DNA of 7,052 bases from Thermoleophilaceae bacterium (GTDB lineage Bacteria; Actinomycetota; Thermoleophilia; Solirubrobacterales; Thermoleophilaceae), in assembly GCA_013695855.1 (NCBI GenBank), contig JACCZR010000144.1, positions 1 through 7,052 on the forward strand. The letters are read 5' to 3'. The notes beneath the pieces are model-generated. The model made no database searches. It saw nothing but the letters and a program-made list of their open reading frames with translations, and was not told where the DNA came from. The position numbers and the translations under genes are program-made. Below are positions 1 to 5,830 of this stretch, in pieces; the stretch's first letter is position 1; each line of letters begins with the position of its first letter.

Positions 1-500
1 GCCCTGACCTTCGCGGCGATGACCTCGCGGTCGCGGGTATCGCGCAGACCCGGGCTGAACATCATGTCGCCGAAGACCAACGTGCCGCCCGGCCTGAGCA
101 CTCGCTGCGTCTCCTCGAGCGCTCGCACCTTGTCGACGTTTCGTAGGTGGTGAAAGCAGTAGTTGGACACCACGAGATCGGCAGAGCAGTCGACAAGCGG
201 AAGGCTGACCGCAGACGCGACCACCGGCTCGACGTTCTCCAGGCCGGCGCTGGCGGCCTTGGCCCGCAGGTAGCCGGCCATGCCGGCCGAGATGTCGACC
301 GCCCAGACGCGGTCACAGCGCTCGGCAAAGGCAAGGGTGAGCAGGCCGGTACCCGACCCTACGTCTACGACGGTACTGCGACCGGAAGGCTCAGCACGCT
401 CGAGGATCTGGTCTCTCAGAGCGCGAAAGCCTCCCCCGCGAGCAACCTCCTCGGCATCCGCGACGTGTCGGTCCCAGTCCTTGTTCGCCAGTAGCGCCAT
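1..500 (-). CDS. Class I SAM-dependent methyltransferase, C-terminal end outside the window
   Basis: The first 166 residues of a cytosolic Rossmann-fold methyltransferase are visible. Motif I (VVDVGSGTGLL, residues 44-54) is the SAM-binding glycine loop; VWAVDIS (65-71) ends in the acidic residue expected to bind the SAM ribose; LRPGGTLVFGD (135-145) is the usual post-motif strand. This is the Methyltransf_11/25 (UbiE-like) layout, but the acceptor substrate cannot be read from the sequence. The ATG at 500 is chosen because the helix before motif I (residues 8-35) then has normal length, and the dyad and promoter-like boxes lie 30-67 bases upstream. There is no clear Shine-Dalgarno sequence. 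The gene follows the BlaI/M56 operon in the same direction but has its own promoter-like signal overlapped by a palindrome, so it is probably a controlled target rather than a third operon member. Family assignment is secure; the biological role is unknown. Confidence 0.88.
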   Translation of the reverse strand, partial: MALLANKDWDRHVADAEEVARGGGFRALRDQILERAEPSGRSTVVDVGSGTGLLTLAFAERCDRVWAVDISAGMAGYLRAKAASAGLENVEPVVASAVSLPLVDCSADLVVSNYCFHHLRNVDKVRALEETQRVLRPGGTLVFGDMMFSPGLRDTRDREVIAAKVR

Positions 501-529
501 GGTCGAGCTGGCGCGCCCAAGCGGCGCCA

Positions 530-548
530 GTCCTACTAAGAGTAGGAC
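530..548. promoter_or_regulatory. Operator-like dyad A, upstream of the methyltransferase
   Basis: Perfect inverted repeat GTCCTAC-TAAGA-GTAGGAC, with seven-base arms and a five-base spacer (the arms can also be read as eight bases around AAG). It ends 30 bases before the methyltransferase ATG and covers the predicted -10 box, the position expected for a repressor site. It shares the CTAC-N5-GTAG core with three other intergenic sites in this window. The likely binding protein is the BlaI-type repressor encoded next door; that pairing is inference. Confidence 0.7.
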
Positions 549-567
549 ATGGTGTCCGGAAAGTCAG
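539..567 (-). promoter_or_regulatory. Predicted promoter of the methyltransferase gene
   Basis: On the minus strand a CTGACT box (562-567; four of six bases match TTGACA) is followed after exactly 17 bases by TACTCT (539-544, TAnnnT type). Both boxes lie between the M56 stop codon and the methyltransferase start. The -10 box lies inside dyad A, so a protein bound there would block RNA polymerase. Predicted by eye only. Confidence 0.45.
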
Positions 568-576
568 CCGGACGGC

Positions 577-1539
577 TCAACCGTGATGGCAGATGTCCTT
601 GGAGGCGAATCCCTGGAACGCGTCGGGTCCGGTCGCGGCGAGGGCGGGGACGGCAACCATCAGGAGCACGGCTGCCAGGCCGAGAACCGCAACCATCACC
701 CTCGCCGAGCGCTCGAGCCGTCTACTCGGGCCGTCTACGTGGTCAACGAGGAATCGCAGCCGCTCGGCGACTGATCCGGGCTGGCCGAGCGCGGCCAAGA
801 CCGCAGACGGGCGGGCGACAGCCGCCTTGCAGATGGCACTGGCCAGCGCGAGCCGATCCTGGGTCCTTCGCACGGCGTACTCGTCGGCGTCGCGCTCGAG
901 GCTGAACGTGAACCTGCGTTCGGTGGCACGTGTTCCCGGCAGGGGACGTGCCAGGGCCGCGAGCACCGAGCCCAAGAGAAGGAGCGGCCGGTGACGGCGA
1001 TGGATATGCCCGAGCTCGTGGGCAAGCCCCGCCTCGAGCTCCGCGTCGTCCATCGTACGGAGGGCGTGGTCTGAGACCACCACGCGGCCGCGGCCGAACT
1101 TGGGGACGCCGAGCACGATCTCTTCCTGTTCGACAACGGTGCTGCCGTGTGGCCCTTCGCCCAGTGTCCGTCGCAGCGTGCGCCGCAGAGCGATCCAGCC
1201 CCGAAGCAGACCGAAGGCCAACCACATGACCGAGGCAGCGAGGGTGAGCGCGGGCAAGGCGACCGCTGCGTGGCTGACGGGGTGACCGGAGAAGCCCAAT
1301 ACGTCGGTCAGCACGGGCAGCAGCCGGTGCCAGCACCAGTCGGCGACGGCACGTGCCAGGGCGGTCTGAGGAACGTGCACGAACACGAAGACCGCGGTGC
1401 CTACCGCGACCGCGGCACGGATGGCGAGCGCGGCGAACCACGCGGAGGCCGCGGTCATCGGCGCCACGCGCTGGAGTGGAAAGAAGTGTGGAAGGGCCAC
1501 CAACGCCAGCACGGCCGCACCGAAGACGACCGCCGGCAC
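577..1539 (-). CDS. BlaR1-like M56 membrane metalloprotease (short form, no penicillin-sensor domain)
   Basis: Predicted integral-membrane zinc protease of 320 residues, the likely signal transducer for the BlaI-type repressor encoded just before it. HELGH (174-178) gives two zinc-binding His and the catalytic Glu; ERDAD (215-219) supplies the third ligand, as in M56/M48 gluzincins. Hydrophobic segments lie near residues 2-20, 29-55, 91-113, 186-200 and 280-302, matching the BlaR1 plan with the protease domain in the cytosol between the third and fourth helices. BlaR1/MecR1 of staphylococci are near 600 residues because of an exterior beta-lactam-binding domain. Here the chain stops 18 residues after the last helix, ending in CHHG (317-320). 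The second exterior loop also carries Cys69, His71, His86 and His90. The GTG at 1539 is chosen because it shares one base with the blaI TAG stop (TAGTG), indicating translational coupling; the same frame stays open upstream to 1869, but only as an overlap of blaI. The ligand sensed is unknown. Confidence 0.85.
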   Translation of the reverse strand: MPAVVFGAAVLALVALPHFFPLQRVAPMTAASAWFAALAIRAAVAVGTAVFVFVHVPQTALARAVADWCWHRLLPVLTDVLGFSGHPVSHAAVALPALTLAASVMWLAFGLLRGWIALRRTLRRTLGEGPHGSTVVEQEEIVLGVPKFGRGRVVVSDHALRTMDDAELEAGLAHELGHIHRRHRPLLLLGSVLAALARPLPGTRATERRFTFSLERDADEYAVRRTQDRLALASAICKAAVARPSAVLAALGQPGSVAERLRFLVDHVDGPSRRLERSARVMVAVLGLAAVLLMVAVPALAATGPDAFQGFASKDICHHG

Positions 1540-1937
1540 TAGCCCGCCCGGCGCTGGCGCTTGATGCGGTTGGCGTAGCGCACCACCTCGTTGAGCTCCT
1601 CGGCCCCCAGCCCCTCGACGAGGCTCACAAGCGCGGCCTTGCGGGCGCCCGGAGAGCCCCCTGCGAGGCGATCGCCGATCGACCGCGCGAGGTACTCGGA
1701 CTCGTCGAGCTGCGCGCTGTAGACGAACGCCTTGCCCTCGCGCCTGCGCTCCAGCAGGCCGCGTTCCACGAGCCGGTTCATGACGGTCTGGACGGTGGTG
1801 TAGGCCGATCGGCGCCGCGCGGGCTGCTCGTTGCGTACCGCTTCCACGGTGGCGCGGCCGAGCCTCCACACCGTCTCCAGCACCTCGGCCTGGAGGTCGC
1901 CTCGGACGTCGAACTCAGGCCGCCGGTGACCGGGCAT
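1539..1937 (-). CDS. blaI: BlaI/MecI/CopY family transcriptional repressor
   Basis: A 132-residue winged-helix repressor, close to the usual 120-130 of the family. The N-terminal DNA-binding domain shows the family pattern: LQAEVLETVWRLG (15-27), VEAVRNEQ (31-38), then the recognition helix region AYTTVQTVMNRLVERGLL (45-62) and the wing REGKAFVY (66-73). The C-terminal helices (about 80-128) correspond to the dimerisation part where family members are cut on induction; I cannot place a cleavage site. The start is ATG at 1937, with a TAGACT box seven bases upstream and no Shine-Dalgarno, suggesting a leaderless message. It is first in an operon with the M56 protease. Proteins of this family bind TACA-N2-TGTA-type dyads in staphylococci and enterococci; four related dyads occur in this window, although none with a good match lies at its own promoter. 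Whether it answers to beta-lactams, copper or another signal is not shown. Confidence 0.9.
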   Translation of the reverse strand: MPGHRRPEFDVRGDLQAEVLETVWRLGRATVEAVRNEQPARRRSAYTTVQTVMNRLVERGLLERRREGKAFVYSAQLDESEYLARSIGDRLAGGSPGARKAALVSLVEGLGAEELNEVVRYANRIKRQRRAG

Positions 1938-1957
1938 GGGGGCGAGTCTAGGTCACC
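1925..1957. promoter_or_regulatory. blaI start region: -10 box flanked by an inverted repeat
   Basis: A TAGACT box on the minus strand (1945-1950) stands seven bases before the blaI ATG, as in a leaderless transcript. It and the start codon are enclosed by a perfect inverted repeat, GGTGACC (1925-1931) and GGTCACC (1951-1957), with 19 bases between the arms. The repeat could be an autoregulatory site, but it is unlike the CTAC-N5-GTAG dyads and may be chance in GC-rich DNA. No good -35 box is visible. Confidence 0.35.
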
Positions 1958-2013
1958 CGAGACCATTCGGTTCGTCGCAAACAGGACTGCGTAGGCGTCG
2001 CCGAAGACACTGC

Positions 2014-2019
2014 TACAGT
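2014..2019 (+). promoter_or_regulatory. -10 box for the riboswitch/M23 peptidase transcript
   Basis: TACAGT fits TAnnnT and stands seven bases before position 2026-2027, where the riboswitch P1 stem begins, so transcription would start right at the aptamer. No clear -35 hexamer is seen 17 bases upstream. The box lies in the divergent region shared with blaI. Confidence 0.5.
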
Positions 2020-2025
2020 CTCCGA

Positions 2026-2161
2026 CGCTTTGTAGGTCTGCCGAATTCGCCCGGGCTCTGGCCGGCGGCGATACGGGGGAACCAGGTGTTCATGGGGCGA
2101 ATCGGCCACCGGCCGTAGCGCAGCTCTCTTTGCGCGAGCCCGACAGCTAACCCCGGAGGCG
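2026..2161 (+). promoter_or_regulatory. c-di-AMP riboswitch (ydaO/yuaA class)
   Basis: The leader carries the conserved blocks of the ydaO/yuaA aptamer in order: CGGGGGAACCA (2074-2084), TGGGGCGAAT (2093-2102), then GAGCCCGACAGCTAACCCC (2136-2154). The peripheral hairpin just before the last block is formed by GCGCA (2118-2122) and TGCGC (2131-2135). The closing P1 stem pairs CGCTT (2026-2030) with AGGCG (2157-2161). This class senses cyclic di-AMP and usually lowers expression when the ligand is high; in actinobacteria it commonly precedes cell-wall hydrolases. That matches the M23 peptidase starting 20 bases downstream. I see no terminator with a U-tract after P1; the GAGAGGAG ribosome site begins about eight bases after it, so control of translation start is possible. 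Confidence 0.88.
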
Positions 2162-2180
2162 CTGACAAGAGAGGAGCCGT

Positions 2181-3311
2181 TTGACCCCACGAATTCGTGC
2201 TGCCGCTACCTGTCTGGCCCTTGCTGGCGGCTGCCTGACAAGCGCCGGCGCAGTCGCCTCGAGTGGCGGACTGACGGTGCCGGGAGGCCCCGTGGCGCGC
2301 GGCGTGAAGTGCCTGCCGCAGCCCGCTGAGCCATGCCCCCGCGGCCGGGCTCTCGGCCGCGGCAGGATTTTCGTGGTTCGGGGGAGTGGTCTGAAGCAGG
2401 TCCGCCGGGTGATCTTCGAAGGCCGGCGCGGTGCGGGTGATGACGTGACGGCTCGTGTGCGCCGGCCGCGCGCGACCAGGCTCGTTGCCCGCGTTCCGCG
2501 CCTGGCACGCTCGGGCCGGGTGGTGCTGGTGGATAGGTACGGCGGTCGCAGCCGGATGCCGCGAAAGCTTCGCGTCGCCCGCGCTCCAAAGGCTCCCAGT
2601 GTCGACATTGCCCCCGCCTCACGCTTCTTCTACGGCGGGCGCCGACGGCCGAGCGTCACCCTGACCGCCGCCCAGAGCGGGACGGCTCGCGTTGAGCTGC
2701 TCAGCGAGGAGACCGGAGCGGTGGTACGGACGTGGTCGGTCCAGTCGCGTCTCGGGCAGACCTCGACCATATCTTGGGATGGGGCGGGACCGGACGGCAT
2801 CCAACGCCTCGGTGCCTATCGCTTTCGCGTGGCGCCGGGCTCGTCGTCCGCCCGGGTCTCAGCCTCGTCTTCGGGTCAGAGCTTCCTCTTCGCCGACCAT
2901 CTGTTTCCCATTCGAGGGCGCCACAACCTCGGCTACTCACAGACCAACAACTTCGGCGGCGCCCGCAAACACAAGGGGCAGGACATGTTCGCGCGGTGCG
3001 GTACACGCCTCGCCGCCGCTCGCGGGGGCAGAGTGCAGTACGCCGGATACCACCGCTATGCCGGCTACTACGCCGTGATCGATGGTGCCGAGACCGGAGT
3101 CGACTACGTCTACATGCACATGCGTCGGCCCGCATCGGTCGAAACCGGCGACCGTGTCTTCACGGGTCAGAAGCTCGGCGAGGTCGGCGAGACCGGGCGG
3201 GCGACAGGGTGCCATCTCCACTTCGAGATGTGGTCGGCACCGGGTTGGTACCAGGGGGGGAGCGCTTTCGATCCGCTCCCCGACTTACGTCGGTGGGACA
3301 GCTACTCCTGA
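2181..3311 (+). CDS. Secreted M23 (LytM-type) peptidase with N-terminal Ig-like domains
   Basis: A 376-residue exported protein predicted to cut peptide cross-links in peptidoglycan. Residues 1-27 form a signal peptide (Arg-rich start, hydrophobic core, AVA before the likely cut). Residues about 60-135 resemble a small IPT/TIG-like beta domain, and about 143-220 resemble a FlgD-type Ig-like domain (SWDGAGPDG at 198-206, GAYRFRV at 211-217). The C-terminal M23 domain (about 245-365) has the complete site: His264 and Asp268 (HKGQD), His313 (YMHM), and His345/His347 (HLHFEMW). His264, Asp268 and His347 should bind zinc, with His313 and His345 catalytic. The start is TTG at 2181, chosen because GAGAGGAG lies six bases upstream and a signal peptide follows at once. 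A c-di-AMP riboswitch directly upstream ties production to cell-wall and osmotic state. The exact bond cut is unknown. The 3' end overlaps the convergent DUF3817-like gene by ten bases. Confidence 0.92.
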   Translation: MTPRIRAAATCLALAGGCLTSAGAVASSGGLTVPGGPVARGVKCLPQPAEPCPRGRALGRGRIFVVRGSGLKQVRRVIFEGRRGAGDDVTARVRRPRATRLVARVPRLARSGRVVLVDRYGGRSRMPRKLRVARAPKAPSVDIAPASRFFYGGRRRPSVTLTAAQSGTARVELLSEETGAVVRTWSVQSRLGQTSTISWDGAGPDGIQRLGAYRFRVAPGSSSARVSASSSGQSFLFADHLFPIRGRHNLGYSQTNNFGGARKHKGQDMFARCGTRLAAARGGRVQYAGYHRYAGYYAVIDGAETGVDYVYMHMRRPASVETGDRVFTGQKLGEVGETGRATGCHLHFEMWSAPGWYQGGSAFDPLPDLRRWDSYS

Positions 3312-3687
3312 GCCGGCTTGTCGGTCGGCGTGCCTGTGCGCAGGCTGAGCTCGAGCATCGGCGCGGCGCCGAGCGGCCCCAGGAGCACCGCGGCCCAGAC
3401 TACTCGCCAAGGCAGGCCCATTTCCCGGCGCTGCGAATGGATGTAGCGAGCGTCAGCAGGTACAAGAGCCCATGCGTCGGCCACAGCGCCAGTAGCGGCA
3501 CGGGGGTTGCACCGACAGCGGCCCAGACCAGAATCACCAGAACGAGCCCGTCGAGGAAAGCCAGGCTGCGAAGCCACCGTATGTCCCCGCGCTTCGGGGA
3601 GAATCGCGACGGGCCGCCGGCAGCTCTCCTCCCGAGCGCATTCCCACGCGGTCTTCCGGCCGCTCTTGCCCTTCGCGCCCGGCGCAC
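3302..3687 (-). pseudogene. DUF3817-type small membrane protein, interrupted by a frameshift
   Basis: The first part, in the frame open from 3687 to 3400, reads IRWLRSLAFLDGLVLVILVW from 3582 onward, then LWPTHGLLYLLTLATSI: the DUF3817 pattern of an aromatic/Arg start, a hydrophobic helix with the (E/D)G pair, and an HG-containing second helix. That frame then stops. The third helix, WRVVWAAVLLGPLGAAPMLE, continues in another frame that ends at 3302. Joining the frames near 3420-3445 gives about 92 residues, close to family length, so one inserted or deleted base explains the break. No standard start codon lies close to the conserved region; the only in-frame ATG (3687) adds an Arg/Gly-rich 35-residue leader, so the 5' end may also be decayed. 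DUF3817 function is unknown. A sequencing error cannot be excluded; a living gene read by programmed frameshifting seems unlikely because no slippery run is visible. Confidence 0.6.
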
Positions 3688-4024
3688 GCAGCCCGCGGGC
3701 CGAGACGCCGGGCATCTACCTTCACCCGGACCTTCTCCAAGATGCCCGCCTACACGTCGACGCCATGACCGTGGACTTCAGGCAAGGTGGCGTGACGACC
3801 AGCCTGCGCCGCCTGTGACGATAGGGCGGGCCGGCATGGCGAACAAAGCCACCAGCGCCTCGGACGCTCGACCGACTGATCGAGCGCCACGGCCGGCGCT
3901 GACCCGGCGGGCATGGAACCGCATGAGAACCCCGGGTTCTGCACTGCCCAGGCTTCTACTACCACCTGTAGTAGGCCCCCGCCCAAGAGATGTCAAGCTC
4001 CGAGCTTCCACCCGCCCTGCCACT
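3688..4024. other. Mostly non-coding gap with palindromes upstream of the BNR lipoprotein
   Basis: No convincing gene is seen here; open frames crossing it lack start signals and resemble no family I know. It holds a stem-loop CGCTCGA (3865-3871) / TCGAGCG (3880-3886) with an eight-base loop, a 15-base palindrome AGAACCC-C-GGGTTCT (3926-3940), and dyad B at 3956-3974. The two palindromes lie 15 bases apart, just ahead of the lipoprotein gene, and may form a composite control region. The stem-loop has no T-run and no clear partner gene. Confidence 0.5.
3956..3974. promoter_or_regulatory. Operator-like dyad B, upstream of the BNR lipoprotein
   Basis: Perfect inverted repeat CTACTAC-CACCT-GTAGTAG with seven-base arms and a five-base spacer. 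It has the same size and CTAC-N5-GTAG core as dyads A and D, and ends 50 bases before the TTG start of the F510_1955-type gene. TACTAC or GTAGTAG could be part of a -10 element, but I see no matching -35 box. Confidence 0.7.
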
Positions 4025-4903
4025 TTGCGCCGACACCTTCGAACATCAGCCGCCTTGGCGCTCGCCGGAATCTCCCTCGGGAGCTGCGGCGGCTCCGAGG
4101 ACCCCGGCCCGACTAACACTGCGCCCGGCTTTCGCGTCGAGGACCCCGGCCCCGTCCACGTTCACGGCCTGGGCGTCGATCCTGCCGACGGCGCGCTGTT
4201 CATCGCGACCCACACGGGTCTCTATCGGTCCGCACGGGGGCAGAGAAGGGCAAAGCGAGTCGGTGATCGCTTGCAGGACACGATGGGGTTCACCGTGACG
4301 GGGCCCGAGCGCTTCCTCGGGTCCGGTCACCCCGACGGGAGAGACCGGCTGCCGCCCTTCCTCGGCCTCATCCGCTCCAATGACGCCGGGCGCACCTGGC
4401 GCCCGGTGTCGCTGCTGGGGAAGCGCGACTTCCACGCATTGGAGGCGGCAGGTGGGCGCGTCTACGGCTACGGCTCGGACTTCAAGACGAAGGAGCAGGG
4501 CCTGCTAGTCAGCGCAGACGGAGGGAGGACGTGGAGCGGTCGCCGCGCTCCAGAGCCGCTCCTCGCCCTGAGCGCCGACGGCGCTCGGCCCGACCGGGTT
4601 CTCGGCGGCGGCGCGCGAGCGACTTGGCGCTCGGAGGACGGCGCCCGCACCTGGAGGCGCCTGGGCGGCCCCGGTGGCCTCGTGGCCTCAGGGCGGGACG
4701 GCAAGGCCTATCGCGTGACCATCGACGGCTCGCTGTCGGTGAGCGAGGAGACCGGGAGACGGTGGCGGTCGAGAGGACGCGTCGGGGGAGAGCCGGCGGC
4801 CTTCGAGCTCTCCGGCGAGGACCTCTACGTCGCCCTCCACGACGGGACGGTCAAGCAGTCGGCGGACGAAGGTCGCACATGGCGCGTTCGCTCGGCGCCT
4901 TGA
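4025..4903 (+). CDS. F510_1955-type BNR/Asp-box repeat lipoprotein
   Basis: A 292-residue predicted lipoprotein with a beta-propeller fold. Residues 1-20 are a signal peptide (RRHLR start, AALALAGISLGS core) ending in a lipobox with Cys21. HVHGLGVDP (45-53) followed by LFIATHTGLYRS (58-69) is the hallmark opening of the family named F510_1955 glycosylhydrolase. Five Asp-box (BNR) motifs follow: SNDAGRTW (118-125), SADGGRTW (163-170), SEDGARTW (203-210), SEETGRRW (240-247) and SADEGRTW (279-286). The glycosylhydrolase label comes from fold likeness; no enzyme activity can be inferred. Relatives are often found near DUF305 and copper genes, as here. The start is uncertain: TTG at 4025 gives an ideal lipoprotein signal but has no Shine-Dalgarno; the frame is open far upstream, and an ATG at 3990 is in another frame. 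Dyad B lies just upstream, so the gene is a likely member of the dyad-controlled set. Confidence 0.82.
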   Translation: MRRHLRTSAALALAGISLGSCGGSEDPGPTNTAPGFRVEDPGPVHVHGLGVDPADGALFIATHTGLYRSARGQRRAKRVGDRLQDTMGFTVTGPERFLGSGHPDGRDRLPPFLGLIRSNDAGRTWRPVSLLGKRDFHALEAAGGRVYGYGSDFKTKEQGLLVSADGGRTWSGRRAPEPLLALSADGARPDRVLGGGARATWRSEDGARTWRRLGGPGGLVASGRDGKAYRVTIDGSLSVSEETGRRWRSRGRVGGEPAAFELSGEDLYVALHDGTVKQSADEGRTWRVRSAP

Positions 4904-5018
4904 CCAAGGAGGGAGGCCGGGCGCGGTCCGGCCGCGGGCATCGCTCTCCGTCTAACGGGAAGCCGAAAGCCATCGCGTCCAGGTAGCGGAGGTCGAGGCC
5001 TCGGCGATAGATGAGCAC
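4851..5018 (-). CDS. Possible small ORF or gene remnant downstream of dyad C
   Basis: Very tentative. From a GTG at 5018 the minus strand reads LIYRRGLDLRYLDAMAFGFP after the start residue, and stays open for 55 residues. From 5045 to about 4945 codon use looks real: third positions are nearly all G or C, while second positions are mixed. The GTG stands 32 bases past dyad C, nearly the same offset as dyad A to the methyltransferase start. However, the last third runs antisense into the BNR lipoprotein gene, no Shine-Dalgarno is seen, and I recognise no family. It may be the decayed start of a lost gene. Confidence 0.22.
   Translation of the reverse strand: MLIYRRGLDLRYLDAMAFGFPLDGERCPRPDRARPPSLVKAPSERAMCDLRPPTA
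4915..4933 (+). terminator. Hairpin after the BNR lipoprotein gene
   Basis: GGCCGG (4915-4920) and CCGGCC (4928-4933) pair perfectly around a seven-base loop, starting 12 bases after the stop codon. There is no T-run, as is common for hairpins in high-GC actinobacteria, so its role as a terminator is plausible but unproven. Confidence 0.35.
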
Positions 5019-5047
5019 GCCGACGGCCAGCGTTCGGCGGGCGGCCC

Positions 5048-5070
5048 ACCTCCTACACCGTATAGGAGGT
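5048..5070. promoter_or_regulatory. Operator-like dyad C between the two lipoprotein genes
   Basis: Arms ACCTCCTA (5048-5055) and TAGGAGGT (5063-5070) are perfect complements. Aligned with the other sites the core reads CTCCTAC-ACCGT-ATAGGAG (5050-5068), one base off the GTAG half-site. It lies between convergent genes, so neither annotated neighbour starts from it. On the minus strand it faces the possible small ORF starting at 5018. It may be the operator of a lost gene. Confidence 0.55.
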
Positions 5071-5102
5071 CGTGGCCCGGGAGGCGGGGCCCAGTCAGGG
5101 AC

Positions 5103-5123
5103 CGCCTCGCCTCAGCGAGGGCG
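5103..5123 (-). terminator. Hairpin after the DUF305 gene
   Basis: CGCCTCGC (5103-5110) pairs with GCGAGGGCG (5115-5123), with one unpaired G and a four-base loop. It starts 15 bases after the DUF305 stop on the minus strand. There is no T-run, so the terminator call is tentative. Confidence 0.35.
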
Positions 5124-5137
5124 CGGGTTGAGCCCCG

Positions 5138-5797
5138 TCAGTGGCCGGCGCCGTGGCCCGCGCCCATGGAGTCGGCGCCGCCCATCTTGTCGTCGGGCAC
5201 CGGCCCTCCGAACTTGCGCTGGCGGAAGGAGTTCATCTCCTCGATCTCTCGCTTCTGCGTGCTCATGATCCCCTCCGCGAGCTTGCGCAGCTCGGCGTCC
5301 TTGGAGTCCGCGAGCACCTTCTCCGCCATGCGCACGGCACCCCGGTGATGCGGCACCATCTCGTCGACGAAGGCTCGATCGAAGGGGTTGGCCGAGCGCA
5401 GCTTCTCGTTGGTCTTGGGGCTGTGGGTCATGCCGGCTTCCTCGGCGCTGAGGCCCAGGCCGTCGTGCGCCGCCGGGTCGGGCTTGAGCGGGGAGCCGAA
5501 CAGGCGTTGATGGATCGAGCGCATGGTCTGCATCTCGCCCTTCTGCGTCGTGATGATGTCGCCGCCCAGCCCCGTTATGAACTCGTCCTTCCCGCGGCTT
5601 CGAGCGATCTCGGCCATCTCGATCGCCGTCCCATGGTGATGGACCATGCCGGTCAGAAAGGCCATCTCGGTCGGGCTGCCCTTGCCACCCGAAGCCTTGC
5701 CCGCGTCGTCGTTGCCACAGGCGACCAGGAAGAGCGCGCCGATGAGCAGGGCGCCTGCAAAGAGCGTTCGGAGGGGGCGGCGAACATTGCGTGTCAT
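5138..5797 (-). CDS. DUF305 family lipoprotein with a Met/His-rich tail
   Basis: A 219-residue lipoprotein: charged start, hydrophobic segment 11-26, lipobox LVAC with Cys27 as the lipid site, then a Gly/Ser/Lys linker. Two tandem DUF305 (ferritin-like helical) halves are recognisable by paired motifs: MVHHHGTAIEMA (51-62) with QKGEMQTM (85-92), and MVPHHRGAVRMA (147-158) with QKREIEEM (181-188). The repeated HH and Met residues are the conserved part of the family and suggest metal binding outside the membrane. The tail after residue 200 is Met/His/Gly-rich (DKMGGADSMGAGHGAGH), a composition seen in copper-handling proteins. DUF305 has no proven reaction but is often near copper genes. The ATG at 5797 has a good AAGGAG ribosome site five bases upstream. 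Dyad D lies 34-52 bases before the start, and the cyclase-YHS gene is divergent from the same region. Metal binding is inference; family assignment is firm. Confidence 0.92.
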   Translation of the reverse strand: MTRNVRRPLRTLFAGALLIGALFLVACGNDDAGKASGGKGSPTEMAFLTGMVHHHGTAIEMAEIARSRGKDEFITGLGGDIITTQKGEMQTMRSIHQRLFGSPLKPDPAAHDGLGLSAEEAGMTHSPKTNEKLRSANPFDRAFVDEMVPHHRGAVRMAEKVLADSKDAELRKLAEGIMSTQKREIEEMNSFRQRKFGGPVPDDKMGGADSMGAGHGAGH

Positions 5798-5830
5798 GCG
5801 ACTCCTTCTGTCTCTGTCTGCGGCCAGCGG

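Noticed and set aside
147..774. Plus-strand open frames over the methyltransferase and M56 3' end
   Set aside because: They mirror well-supported minus-strand genes, have no start signals and resemble no family.
1540..1869. Upstream extension of the M56 frame (430 residues in total)
   Set aside because: The extra 110 residues are an Arg/Ala/Gly-rich antiframe reading over blaI. The GTG at 1539, overlapping the blaI stop, gives a normal M56 start with an immediate membrane helix.
2021..2037. TCCGAC-GCTTT-GTAGGT as a fifth operator copy
   Set aside because: The arms pair poorly and the stretch is explained by the 5' strand of the riboswitch P1 region. It resembles the consensus in its half-sites only.
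3507..3818. Plus-strand 103-residue frame ending with a plausible-looking tail
   Set aside because: Most of it is antisense to the DUF3817-like gene; the tail has no start, no ribosome site and no recognisable family.
2732..4024. Long open frame (723 residues) leading into the BNR lipoprotein
   Set aside because: Its first part overlaps the M23 gene in the wrong frame and runs antisense to the DUF3817-like gene, with shadow composition. A lipoprotein signal begins only at 4025.
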